From NCBI RefSeq assembly GCF_038806765.1, contig NZ_CP152389.1, positions 1,612,001 through 1,676,000 of the forward strand: a stretch of DNA of 64,000 nucleotides, written 5' to 3'. The notes under the pieces are model-generated. The model made no database searches, was not told the origin of the DNA, and was given only the letters and a program-made list of their open reading frames with translations. The translations under genes and the position numbers were made by a program. Of the stretch, positions 1 to 7,902 are shown piece by piece; the first letter of the stretch is position 1; the number at the start of each line of letters is the position of its first letter. The stretch is from Mucilaginibacter sp. CSA2-8R (GTDB taxonomy: Bacteria; Bacteroidota; Bacteroidia; Sphingobacteriales; Sphingobacteriaceae).

Positions 1-78
1 CAACAAGCAGGAAGAAGGCAAATGTATTCTGACTGGCAACCCTTCAACACAAAGGGTATTGTTTGCGAGGGCTTATTA

Positions 79-188
79 GCCCCCCAACCCCCTAAACGGG
101 GAGCAGGAGGTTGATAGGCAACAGTGGTAATCATCCTTCCCTAAAAGGATAAACGTTAAAATGCTCCCCCTTTAGGGGGCTGGGGGGC
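79..188. repeat. C/G-rich inverted-repeat element, copy 1
   Basis: Two imperfectly complementary arms of 27 nt (79-105 and 162-188) enclose a 56-nt A/T-richer core. Each arm holds a small self-complementary core of the form CCCCCTAAAGGGGG. The right arm is identical over 27 nt to the right arm of copy 2 at 1896-1922. The element ends 9 nt before the ATG of the PLP enzyme, so it would form the 5' untranslated hairpin of that mRNA. It looks like a small non-autonomous palindromic repeat; no transposase is nearby. Confidence 0.75.
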
Positions 189-197
189 GGCAGCTAT

Positions 198-1337
198 ATG
201 AAATTTGCAACTAAAGCAATACATGCAGGGCAACACCCTGACCCGAGTACAGGCGCGGTGATGACGCCGATTTATCAAACGTCTACTTATGCCCAGCGGA
301 CTCCGGGCGACCACCAGGGGTATGAGTATTCGCGTGGCACCAACCCAACCCGTAAGGCGCTGGAAGATTGTTTAGCTGCGTTGGAGAATGCCAAATTTGG
401 TCTGGCTTTTTCGAGCGGCATGGGCGCTACCGATGCGGTAATGAAATTATTGCAGCCCGGCGATGAGGTAATTACCAACAATGATTTGTACGGCGGCTCA
501 TATCGAATTTTTACCAAGATTTTTGCAAACTACGGTATCAAGTTTCATTTCATCAATCTGCACCAACCGGAGATTATTCATGAGTACGTGAACGATAAAA
601 CCAAACTGGTTTGGATAGAAACGCCTACCAATCCTACCATGCAGGTGGTTGATATTGAGGCCGTAGCGGCTATCTCCAAGGCTAAAAACCTGATGCTGGT
701 GGTAGACAATACTTTTGCGTCGCCCTACCTGCAAAACCCAATGGATTTGGGTGCTGATTTGGTGATGCATTCCGTAACTAAATACATCGGCGGCCACTCA
801 GATTTAGTGATGGGCGCGTTGATGATGAACGACGAGGATTTGTACAAGCGCTTGTGGTTTATCTATAATTCGTGCGGTGCCACGCCCGGACCGATGGATA
901 GTTTTCTGGCATTGCGCGGCATTAAAACCCTGCATCTGCGCATGAAAGCCCATTGCGAAAACGGCCGCGCCATAGCCGCGTTTTTAAAAGACCATCCAAA
1001 GGTAGAACGTATTTATTGGCCTGGTTTTACCGACCATCCAAACTACCATGTTGCAGCCAAACAGATGCGCGATTTTGGCGGCATGATCTCCATCGTACTC
1101 AAAGGCGCCGACCTAAAAGAAACTTTCCGCATAGCATCCAATTTCAAGGTGTTCACACTGGCCGAATCGTTGGGAGGGGTCGAGTCACTTATCAATCACC
1201 CCGCCACCATGACCCACGCCTCCATCCCGCGCGAAACCCGCGAAGCCGCCGGCGTGGTAGACAACCTGCTGCGTATTAGCGTTGGGGTAGAAGATATCGA
1301 GGATTTACTTGAAGATTTAAAGAACGCATTGGCGTAA
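198..1337 (+). CDS. Trans-sulfuration PLP enzyme (cystathionine gamma-synthase/lyase family)
   Basis: A 379-aa fold-type I PLP enzyme of the Cys/Met metabolism family, the usual length. The cofactor-binding lysine is K195 in the motif SVTKYIGGH, D170 in VVDNTF is the expected pyridine-nitrogen partner, and the YSRxxNPT motif near residues 44-51 contacts the cofactor phosphate. Members exchange or remove the gamma-substituent of homoserine esters or cystathionine in the cytoplasm, linking cysteine and methionine synthesis. Synthase, lyase and O-acetylhomoserine sulfhydrylase cannot be separated by eye. The ATG lies only 9 nt after a palindromic repeat, so the leader is unusual and no clear Shine-Dalgarno is seen. 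A long inverted repeat follows the stop. Confidence 0.93.
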   Translation: MKFATKAIHAGQHPDPSTGAVMTPIYQTSTYAQRTPGDHQGYEYSRGTNPTRKALEDCLAALENAKFGLAFSSGMGATDAVMKLLQPGDEVITNNDLYGGSYRIFTKIFANYGIKFHFINLHQPEIIHEYVNDKTKLVWIETPTNPTMQVVDIEAVAAISKAKNLMLVVDNTFASPYLQNPMDLGADLVMHSVTKYIGGHSDLVMGALMMNDEDLYKRLWFIYNSCGATPGPMDSFLALRGIKTLHLRMKAHCENGRAIAAFLKDHPKVERIYWPGFTDHPNYHVAAKQMRDFGGMISIVLKGADLKETFRIASNFKVFTLAESLGGVESLINHPATMTHASIPRETREAAGVVDNLLRISVGVEDIEDLLEDLKNALA

Positions 1338-1344
1338 AGAAGAG

Positions 1345-1430
1345 AATCAAGAGCCAGGAACCAAGTATTAAGAAATTGCAGTTGATAAAATTTGTTCAAT
1401 TTTCAATCTTGGTTTCTGGCTCTTGTTTCT
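1345..1430. repeat. Inverted repeat between two genes, possible terminator
   Basis: Arms at about 1347-1366 and 1406-1426 are nearly complementary (core CCAGGAACC against GGTTTCTGG, with flanking CAAGAGC/GCTCTTG) around a 39-nt loop. It lies 8 nt after the PLP enzyme stop and ends about 20 nt before the next ATG. It could serve as a terminator, but the long loop, the lack of a strict U-tract and a formulaic sequence (CAAGAGCCAGGAACCAAG) suggest an interspersed repeat. Confidence 0.5.
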
Positions 1431-1449
1431 TGGCTCTATACTCTAAAAA

Positions 1450-2376
1450 ATGGTAACTGATATCAAAGCTTTTCTGGATGCGAAAGTAGCGCAGTATAAC
1501 CGGCCGGAGTTTATTGAAAACGATCCGATTGTAATACCGCATCTATTCAGCAAGCAGCAGGATATTGAAATCATGGGCTTTTGGGCAGCCACATTAGCCT
1601 GGGGGCAGCGCGTTACCATCATCCGTAAATGCCGCGAACTTATTGACCTGATGGATGGTGCTCCATACGATTTCATCATCAATCATCAGGAGCCCGACCT
1701 CAAAAAGTTACTCAACTTTAAGCACCGTACCTTTAACGACATTGATACGTTATACTTCATCGCATTCTTCAGGCATCATTATAAAAGGTATGATAGTTTA
1801 GAAGATGCGTTTATAACAGCCCAGCTACACCCCCCCAGCCCCCTAAAGGGGGAGCAAGTATATCAGGCGGAGTATTTTGCTGCTCATCAAACTTCTGCTC
1901 CCCCTTTAGGGGGCTGGGGGGCTTCGCCCTCATTGGGCTGGGGGGCTGTAGCTGGTGCAGAATCTTCTTTAAATCACTTCCGTTCCTACTTTTTCTCCCT
2001 ACCCGATTATCCGCATCGTACAAAAAAGCATGTGTCGTCGCCGTCGCAAAAATCTACTTGTAAGCGGTTGAATATGTTTTTGCGTTGGATGGTTCGAAAG
2101 GACGATGCCGGCGTGGATTTTGGTATCTGGAAACGCATTAGTCCGGCACAATTGGTATGTCCCTGCGATTTACATGTAGACCGTATTGCGCGCAAGCTTA
2201 AATTGATTACCCGCAAACAAACTGACTGGCAAACGGCTGTGGAACTTACCGAACACCTGCGTCATTTTGACCCGCTCGACCCGGTGAAATACGACTTTGC
2301 CCTGTTTGGTTTAGGTATAGAAGAGCGGTGGGGCCTCGACAATATTCTGCCTAACGCCCTGCCCTCAAACGAATAA
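1450..2376 (+). CDS. TIGR02757 (DUF2400) family protein with in-frame repeat insertion
   Basis: A 308-aa cytoplasmic protein recognised by the conserved C-terminal block with KRLNMFLRWMVRKDD, LVCPCDLHVDR and FGLGIEE. The molecular function of the family is not established. Members are normally about 255-265 aa; the excess here is explained by residues about 126-170, which are encoded by a C/G-rich palindromic repeat (1825-1959) and read as a low-complexity Pro/Gly/Trp segment (PPSPLKGE ... APPLGGWGA). The reading frame is kept across it, and conserved sequence resumes at ESSLNHF. The insertion sits between a helix-rich N-terminal half and the conserved RTKKHVSSP region, probably in a surface loop. 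Whether the protein is still functional cannot be told. Confidence 0.88.
   Translation: MVTDIKAFLDAKVAQYNRPEFIENDPIVIPHLFSKQQDIEIMGFWAATLAWGQRVTIIRKCRELIDLMDGAPYDFIINHQEPDLKKLLNFKHRTFNDIDTLYFIAFFRHHYKRYDSLEDAFITAQLHPPSPLKGEQVYQAEYFAAHQTSAPPLGGWGASPSLGWGAVAGAESSLNHFRSYFFSLPDYPHRTKKHVSSPSQKSTCKRLNMFLRWMVRKDDAGVDFGIWKRISPAQLVCPCDLHVDRIARKLKLITRKQTDWQTAVELTEHLRHFDPLDPVKYDFALFGLGIEERWGLDNILPNALPSNE
1831..1922. repeat. C/G-rich inverted-repeat element, copy 2, inside a coding region
   Basis: Perfect 26-bp complementary arms at 1831-1856 and 1896-1921 around a 39-nt core. The right arm matches copy 1 over 27 nt. A partial extra unit (GGGCTGGGGGGCT) follows at about 1935-1947, and short outer flanks CCAGCTAC (1821-1828) and GTAGCTGG (about 1948-1955) extend the symmetry. 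The host gene stays open through the whole element. Confidence 0.85.
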
Positions 2377-2409
2377 TTTGCTTTGACTAGACCGTTATCA
2401 AGGATATGA

Positions 2410-3021
2410 TTACTTAACAGGCTTCACCGTAAAGTTGTCAAACGTTACAGGGAAGTTTTTTTTGCCCGGTGCAGCAGCTACCATACCTATCTGTGCTTTT
2501 ACTTTAGGCGGGAAGTAAGCTAACCGCAGCATTTTGAAAGTTTTAGCATCAAACGAATACTCAATCTGTACATAATCACCTTTACGCAATAGCTTTAACC
2601 AGATAGATTTCGGGCTGTCATTACGCGGCACAACCGACCAGTCTGATACCTCTCTGGTTACTACGGCGCTTATATTTTGCACACCGTCTACATACTCAAT
2701 ACCTGTTTTAATCCAGTTTTTGTTATCAATTCGCACCATCAACCCGGCCTGGTGAAAAAGTTCCTGGTAATGGCCGCTCACTTTTACAGTGGCTTCAAAA
2801 TCGCCTTCCATTTCCTGGTAGTAAAATGGGCCCGAGTCGCGGATAAAACCGTAGTGGGTAACGCGCCAATAATCTGTGCCCGGGTCAACGGTCATGGTTA
2901 ACTGGTGTGCATCGCCTTTCCATTGTTTGGGTTGGTTAAGCCATTTCATGGGTTTGTTTTGTGCAAAGGTGACGGTGCTAAGTAAAAGTAAAGCAGCAGT
3001 AAAGTATTTAGATGTTTTCAT
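2410..3021 (-). CDS. Secreted DUF1349 (concanavalin-like fold) protein
   Basis: A 203-aa protein that starts with a typical signal peptide (MKTSKYFTAALLLLS...FAQ) and continues as a DUF1349 domain, with motifs such as DYWRVTHYGF, HQAGLMVRIDN and WIKTGIEY. The fold is a concanavalin-like beta-sandwich, and proteins of this group are usually exported and may bind carbohydrate; no catalytic residues are known to me. An upstream in-frame ATG at 3057 would place 12 polar residues before the signal peptide, so the start at 3021 is preferred. The gene converges with the TIGR02757 gene with only about 30 nt between stops and lies just downstream of the alpha/beta hydrolase gene on the same strand. 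Confidence 0.85.
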   Translation of the reverse strand: MKTSKYFTAALLLLSTVTFAQNKPMKWLNQPKQWKGDAHQLTMTVDPGTDYWRVTHYGFIRDSGPFYYQEMEGDFEATVKVSGHYQELFHQAGLMVRIDNKNWIKTGIEYVDGVQNISAVVTREVSDWSVVPRNDSPKSIWLKLLRKGDYVQIEYSFDAKTFKMLRLAYFPPKVKAQIGMVAAAPGKKNFPVTFDNFTVKPVK

Positions 3022-3097
3022 GGTCAGATTAGTTTGTTGCGGTAATGATAGTAACATTCAACGTCATAAACAACTGGCCAGAGTTATCGCCATTGCT

Positions 3098-3943
3098 TTA
3101 CTCGCGAATAAACCTGAGTATCATTTGGTTGATTTCGTCAGGTTTTTCATGATGCAGCCAGTGGGTAGCATCTTCAATCATGAAGAGTTTACCTTGCTTG
3201 CACGTGGCCAGGCTGTCTTCGGCCATTTCGGCACTCAAAGCACTGTCTTTCTTACCCCAAATAATGAGCGTAGGTACGGAAACCTCGGGATGTTTTTTAC
3301 CGATGTCATACCTGAATGCCCGATACCAGTTGAGCATGGCGGTTAAAGCGTATGGTTGCCGCCAGGCCTTTCGGTAATTTTCTAGCTCTTGAGCTGTAAA
3401 AGTGTCGGGATTAGCCGAACGCACTAGGGCTTGTGTTAAAAATCTAAAATTCCATAATCGGCATAGCAACTCGGGTAGCAAGGGGATTTGAAAAAAGGCC
3501 GCATACCAGCTTTTGAATATTTGCTTGATGTTGGTTCGCAAATGCTTTTTCATTACCGCCAAGTGCGGCATATTTAGGATGACCAGCTTTTGCAGCAGTT
3601 CGGGATGTTGGGCAGCCAATGCCCAAGCTACACCGCCGCCCCAATCGTGGGCTACCAGTATTACTTTATGCGGGGTAAGCTGTTTAATCCATTCGGCAAC
3701 ATCGGTTACCAGCGCATCAAGGCGGTAAGCTTTTACACCTTTAGGTTTGTCGCTCAGGTTGTAGCCGCGCTGGTCGGGCGCTAAAGCATAATACCCTTGC
3801 GACGCAAAAAAAGTAATTTGCTGATGCCAGGCATAACCAAACTCCGGAAAGCCGTGCAAAAATATGATGATTTTCGCCTGAGCATCTCCTTCATAGTTAA
3901 TATGAAGGTTGATGCCGTTAACCTGGTCAAAACGCTCTTTCAT
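3098..3943 (-). CDS. Alpha/beta hydrolase, epoxide hydrolase/dehalogenase type
   Basis: A 281-aa alpha/beta hydrolase without a signal peptide. The oxyanion motif HGFPEF is at residues 30-35, the nucleophile elbow reads AHDWGG with Asp100, an acidic residue follows WGKKD near residue 230, and the catalytic His261 lies in ATHWLHHE. An aspartate nucleophile rather than serine places it with epoxide hydrolases and haloalkane/fluoroacetate dehalogenases, which open epoxides or cleave carbon-halogen bonds through an ester intermediate. The cap region (about 130-210) is helical. The substrate is unknown. It follows the nucleoid-associated protein gene on the same strand after 92 nt. Confidence 0.9.
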   Translation of the reverse strand: MKERFDQVNGINLHINYEGDAQAKIIIFLHGFPEFGYAWHQQITFFASQGYYALAPDQRGYNLSDKPKGVKAYRLDALVTDVAEWIKQLTPHKVILVAHDWGGGVAWALAAQHPELLQKLVILNMPHLAVMKKHLRTNIKQIFKSWYAAFFQIPLLPELLCRLWNFRFLTQALVRSANPDTFTAQELENYRKAWRQPYALTAMLNWYRAFRYDIGKKHPEVSVPTLIIWGKKDSALSAEMAEDSLATCKQGKLFMIEDATHWLHHEKPDEINQMILRFIRE

Positions 3944-4035
3944 AATGTTGCCTCATATGGTAATAAAGAGGCGGCGGATAATGTTTCGCTGATTTAACGC
4001 TAACCGAGTCGGTTAATATTGCAAACAGGCAGGTT

Positions 4036-5091
4036 TTACTCTTCCTCTTTAAAGTAAACCTTATAAAAGTTCATGGCTTTATCATCGTCAAAACCTTTTT
4101 CAATAAGCTCTTTATTGCCGTGGATGTAGATGTGAAAGTTTTTGTCGAGTTTTAAAACGCTTTTGTACACACGGGCCTGCTTTTTAACGGCATTATCCGA
4201 TATTTCAAAAGTGTCGGGTATTTTGGTTTCAAATTCCTGCTCGTATTGGTTTTTGTAGGTTTTAAAAGATTCAATAGCCTGGTCGTTACCTAGAACCTCG
4301 CCCGTAAATTCATCCAGTTCAAACGTATCTTTTTCTTTAAAATACTTCATCGAGCGGTTGAGCAAATCAATTTTATCGGCCTTGCTCATGTCGAACTCGT
4401 CGTCCAGTTTTTCGGTAACAAAGTTTTTGTAAATGCTTAGTGCATTGTTGGTTTGATTAAAGTTATCATTCCGCACCTTAAGTTTCAAAAATTCATCTTT
4501 CCAGTATACGGCTTCCTGGCTACGGTTGGTGTGGTCAATCACTACCACTTTATAGCCTTCTTCTTTCTGCGAGTTGATGATTAAACAGCCTTTATCCAGC
4601 TTGTTGATGTTGATGGCATTTTCTTCATAATCCAGTTCAAAACCATTATCCTGCGGAAAAATCTTCAGGAAGGTTTCTTTAGTTTCCGATTTAAAAATAC
4701 CGATGGCATCCAGTTGCTCGCCCTCTAACTGCACGTTATTAAAATAACCGATATACACCTCGCCCGCTTTTATTTTGGGGTGGCCCGATACACTGTACAA
4801 GTGCTTGGCTATTTGCTGCGACAGCTCATGGAAACGGCTTTCGTCGGCAAACATATCGGTACAGTAGGCGTAAATTTCGTTCAGGTGCAGGTCGCCGCCG
4901 GCATGCATCAGGTGGTATACCTCGTTGGTTTTTTCAAACGGTGTTAAAAAGTACTGCATCAGCAGGCGCGGTATCACCTCGTCCTTTAAAGCTAAAGGGG
5001 TATCTGATAACACATAGCGCTCATCCTGCATGGGATTGCCCACGTGATGAACCGAAATATTCTGGAGTGAAGCTTCGAAAGAGGTAACCAT
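4036..5091 (-). CDS. Nucleoid-associated protein, NdpA/YejK family
   Basis: A 351-aa soluble protein of the 37-kDa nucleoid-associated family (PF04245). Recognised from the N-terminal pattern IPRLLMQYFLTPF, the AGEVYIGYFNNVQLEGEQLDAIGIFKSE block near the middle, and the long charged C-terminal half. Members associate with the nucleoid in enterobacteria; in Bacteroidota the role is inferred from homology only. Length fits the family. The start is the only ATG consistent with the conserved N-terminus. The gene is divergent from the CAP-domain gene, with a 184-nt shared upstream region. Confidence 0.88.
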   Translation of the reverse strand: MVTSFEASLQNISVHHVGNPMQDERYVLSDTPLALKDEVIPRLLMQYFLTPFEKTNEVYHLMHAGGDLHLNEIYAYCTDMFADESRFHELSQQIAKHLYSVSGHPKIKAGEVYIGYFNNVQLEGEQLDAIGIFKSETKETFLKIFPQDNGFELDYEENAININKLDKGCLIINSQKEEGYKVVVIDHTNRSQEAVYWKDEFLKLKVRNDNFNQTNNALSIYKNFVTEKLDDEFDMSKADKIDLLNRSMKYFKEKDTFELDEFTGEVLGNDQAIESFKTYKNQYEQEFETKIPDTFEISDNAVKKQARVYKSVLKLDKNFHIYIHGNKELIEKGFDDDKAMNFYKVYFKEEE

Positions 5092-5275
5092 AATTTAAGG
5101 TACCAAAGAAACGAATAATAATGCGAGTAACCGGAACCGATGCGTTATAATTTGAAGGCGGCAGAGGCCACATTGTAATTCATAAAACTAAAATTGAAGC
5201 TGCTTTGGTGCTGATAATTTTACCGCCCTGTGCTGCGTTAAACTACATCGAATTTTTAGTGTCTGAAAGATTAGA

Positions 5276-5851
5276 ATGTTGAAGTTTACAAAAAAAACGG
5301 CCGTTGCCGGACTAATGATCTTGGTAGGTGCCATCACCGCCGCCAAACTGCCCAATATGGACAATAGCTCATTTAAAAATGAATTTTTAGCGCGCATTAA
5401 TCAAACCCGTGCCGAGGGTTGCCGTTGCGGAACTACTTATATGCCGCCTGCGCCACCGCTGGTTTGGAACAACCAGTTGGAAGATGCTGCTAAGGGCCAT
5501 GCTAAAGACATGGATAAACGCGACTATTTTGACCATACCAGCAAAGATGGCCGCACCATTGAAGACCGGATTTTTGATGCAGGCTATACCTATAATGGTT
5601 ATAAAAGCTTTGCCATTGGCGAAAACATAGCTAAAGGGCAGGAGAGCATAGCCGAAGTAAACGCCGGCTGGTTTAAAAGCCCGGGCCATTGTAAAAATTT
5701 GATGAACCCGGCATTTAAAGAAGTAGGCATTGCTGAGCGCAACAGTTATTGGGTACAGGATTTTGGTGGCCGCGAAGCGTTTACCGAGCAGGAGCAGAGG
5801 TTAATTAAAAGTGGAAAGCTCATCATCAGGCGGCGAAAATCGGCTGATTAG
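5276..5851 (+). CDS. Exported CAP (SCP/PR1) domain protein
   Basis: A 191-aa protein with an N-terminal hydrophobic export segment (residues about 8-25) and one CAP domain: FLARINQTRAEGCRCG, LVWNNQLEDAAKGHAKDM, DYFDHTSKDGRT, AIGENIAKG and SPGHCKNLMNP. The two histidines and the acidic residues of the CAP cavity (HAKDM, FDH, GENIA, GHCKN) are present. CAP proteins in bacteria are extracytoplasmic; functions are varied and not settled. Two cysteines near residues 49-51 (CRC) and one in GHC may form a disulfide. It stands alone, divergent from the nucleoid-associated protein gene. Confidence 0.9.
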   Translation: MLKFTKKTAVAGLMILVGAITAAKLPNMDNSSFKNEFLARINQTRAEGCRCGTTYMPPAPPLVWNNQLEDAAKGHAKDMDKRDYFDHTSKDGRTIEDRIFDAGYTYNGYKSFAIGENIAKGQESIAEVNAGWFKSPGHCKNLMNPAFKEVGIAERNSYWVQDFGGREAFTEQEQRLIKSGKLIIRRRKSAD

Positions 5852-5967
5852 AACTTTGCCACAGTAATTGAAAGCATACATATATTCCTATATAATCTAA
5901 ACAATAAATTATTTACTAAGTTATTTGATTAACCATTAGTTATAATTAAACAAGAAAGGAATAAATT

Positions 5968-7122
5968 ATGCTGGCAATGAATTACCGCGGGCCTTTTAGG
6001 GTAAGGGTCGAACAAAAGCCTTATCCTGAAATTTTGCACCCGAACGATGCTATTGTAAGAGTAACCCGCTCGTGTATTTGCGGCTCCGATTTGCATTTAT
6101 ACCACGGATTGGTACCTGACACACGCGTAGGCACCACTTTTGGGCATGAGTTCATCGGTGTGGTAGAAGAAATAGGGCCGTCCGTAGAAAATGTGAAAGT
6201 AGGAGATACCGTATTGGTTCCGTTTAATATAGCCTGCGGTAAATGTGCTTTTTGTAAGCAGGAGTTGTATGGCAACTGCCACGAGTCGAACCCGGAGGCA
6301 ACGGCTGTAGGCGGTATTTTTGGCTATTCGCATACTGCCGGTGGTTTTGACGGCGGTCAGGCTGAGTATGTACGTGTGCCGTATGCAGATGTAGGCCCAA
6401 CGGTTATTCCCGATTGGATGGACCCGGATGATGCTGTGTTACTGACCGACGTAGTACCCACCGGTTACCAGGCCGCCGAAATGGGCGGTATCAAAAAAGG
6501 TGATACTGTAGTGGTGTTTGGTGCAGGTCCGGTAGGCATTATGGCTGCAAAATGTTCATGGCTGTTTGGTGCAGCCCGCGTAATTGTGATTGACCACCTG
6601 GAGTACCGCCTAGACTTTGTACGCAAATATGCGCAATGCGAAGCTTATAACTTTAAGTCGTTAGAAGATCCGGTTCTTTTCCTGAAAAAAACAACAGATT
6701 GGTTGGGTGCCGACGTATGTATTGACGCTGTAGGCGGTGATGCTGCAGGTAGCGCCATGCAAACTATTACCGGGCGTAAATTGATGTTGCAGGCTGGTTC
6801 GGCTACAGCGTTGCACTGGGCTATTAACTCCGTAAAAAAAGGCGGTATTGTATCCATAGTAGGTGTGTATGGCCCTACCGATAACTTGGTGCCTATCGGT
6901 AATGTGGTAAACAAAGGTATTACCATACGGGCTAACCAGGCTTCGGTTAAGCGCCTGTTGCCTCGTTTAATAGAACATATTAAAGCCGGTCGCTTAAATC
7001 CTAAAGAAATTATATCGCACCGTATTCCGTTAGAAGAAGTATCTGATGCGTACCACATTTTTTCGGCAAAGCTCGATAACTGTATCAAACCTATTTTAAT
7101 TCCACCATCGGCAAGAGTGTAA
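5968..7122 (+). CDS. Zinc-dependent alcohol dehydrogenase, formaldehyde dehydrogenase-like
   Basis: A 384-aa medium-chain dehydrogenase. Catalytic zinc ligands C38 (CICGSD), H60 and E61 (GHEF) and structural zinc ligands C90, C93, C96 and C104 are all present; the NAD site is VVFGAGPVG near residue 188. The long insertion after the structural zinc loop (GYSHTAGGFDGGQAEYVRVP) and the IGNVVNKGIT region resemble glutathione-independent formaldehyde dehydrogenase relatives, which oxidise aldehydes or alcohols in the cytoplasm. An AAAGGA-like purine stretch precedes the ATG; M4 is an alternative start. The next gene begins 12 nt downstream and is probably co-transcribed. Confidence 0.9.
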   Translation: MLAMNYRGPFRVRVEQKPYPEILHPNDAIVRVTRSCICGSDLHLYHGLVPDTRVGTTFGHEFIGVVEEIGPSVENVKVGDTVLVPFNIACGKCAFCKQELYGNCHESNPEATAVGGIFGYSHTAGGFDGGQAEYVRVPYADVGPTVIPDWMDPDDAVLLTDVVPTGYQAAEMGGIKKGDTVVVFGAGPVGIMAAKCSWLFGAARVIVIDHLEYRLDFVRKYAQCEAYNFKSLEDPVLFLKKTTDWLGADVCIDAVGGDAAGSAMQTITGRKLMLQAGSATALHWAINSVKKGGIVSIVGVYGPTDNLVPIGNVVNKGITIRANQASVKRLLPRLIEHIKAGRLNPKEIISHRIPLEEVSDAYHIFSAKLDNCIKPILIPPSARV

Positions 7123-7134
7123 AACAGTAAAGTT

Positions 7135-7620
7135 ATGGAAACAAAAGAAAAAGACTTTTCGCATATCAATGGGTGGGGTATTGATGCTGACCCTGAAAAT
7201 GAACCCACCTATCCTATAAAAAAATATACCGGGGACGATCATCAACGTATCCATTGGGAACGCCCGCCGCTACAGCCCGTTACCGTAGAAGTATTGCATT
7301 CTAACGAGCGCCCAAACTTGTCGGCCGTTTTCGGTACGGTTGCACCACCCTCAGGGTTAAGCGGTGCTATACGCCGTTATGCATTTAAATACAGCGAGTC
7401 GAGTTACGGGCATTGGTTGCCCTTGTTGCTGGCCGACAGGGTAAATGTGGTTGAAGGTATTATTGACGACTTGAAACAAGGCCACGTACCCAATATTTTT
7501 GCCGAAAAAGGATGGGCGGCCGAGTGGAAATACAATCGTAAAGCTGTACTACAGAAAGCCGCTACCGCGGCTATTGTAACCTTTGTGGTATTAGTATCGC
7601 TCAATAAAAAGAAAAAATAA
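7135..7620 (+). CDS. Conserved hypothetical, C-terminal membrane anchor
   Basis: A 161-aa protein of unknown function. The N-terminal two thirds is polar and rich in Pro/Trp (ERPPLQPVTVEVLHSNERPNL is the centre of it), followed by a glycine-rich stretch, VAPPSGLSGAIRRYAFKYSES, which has the look of short DUF-type membrane-associated proteins, and a single hydrophobic segment at about 139-155 ending in a lysine cluster. That topology suggests a tail-anchored protein. It starts 12 nt after the dehydrogenase stop and a strong terminator follows, so the two form a two-gene unit. A role in assisting the dehydrogenase is inference from position only. Confidence 0.75.
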   Translation: METKEKDFSHINGWGIDADPENEPTYPIKKYTGDDHQRIHWERPPLQPVTVEVLHSNERPNLSAVFGTVAPPSGLSGAIRRYAFKYSESSYGHWLPLLLADRVNVVEGIIDDLKQGHVPNIFAEKGWAAEWKYNRKAVLQKAATAAIVTFVVLVSLNKKKK

Positions 7621-7643
7621 TTAGTAAAGGGGATGTATGAGTG

Positions 7644-7680
7644 AAAGGCGCTTATGTAATACATAAGTGCCTTTCTTTTT
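7644..7680 (+). terminator. Rho-independent terminator after the dehydrogenase operon
   Basis: A stem of about 15 bp (7644-7658 against 7660-7674, one G-U pair) followed by TCTTTTT, 24 nt after the stop of the 161-aa gene. Confidence 0.8.
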
Positions 7681-7902
7681 ATAAAATGCACTATTATATA
7701 AAAGCTAATTTTAACAAATTAAAGTTTAAACAATTACAAAACCTGTATCATTTGCGTACACAAGCTGTTACGCAGACGAACGTAAAAGGTATTGTTATAT
7801 ATTTTCAACTTACTGTAAGTTAGTTGTTTGTGTTCTTGGTATCGCTTTTAAGCTGTTTATGTCATCAGTTTAATCATATTTAAGCATACATAAAGCATTA
7901 CA

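Noticed and set aside
4001..4015. Short palindrome TAACCGAGTCGGTTA before the nucleoid-associated protein gene end
   Set aside because: Arms of 7 bp only, no U-tract and no repeated copy seen; expected by chance at this scale.
7806..7820. Palindrome AACTTACTGTAAGTT upstream of the DUF4097 gene
   Set aside because: Seven-base arms, single copy; could be an operator but there is nothing further to support it.
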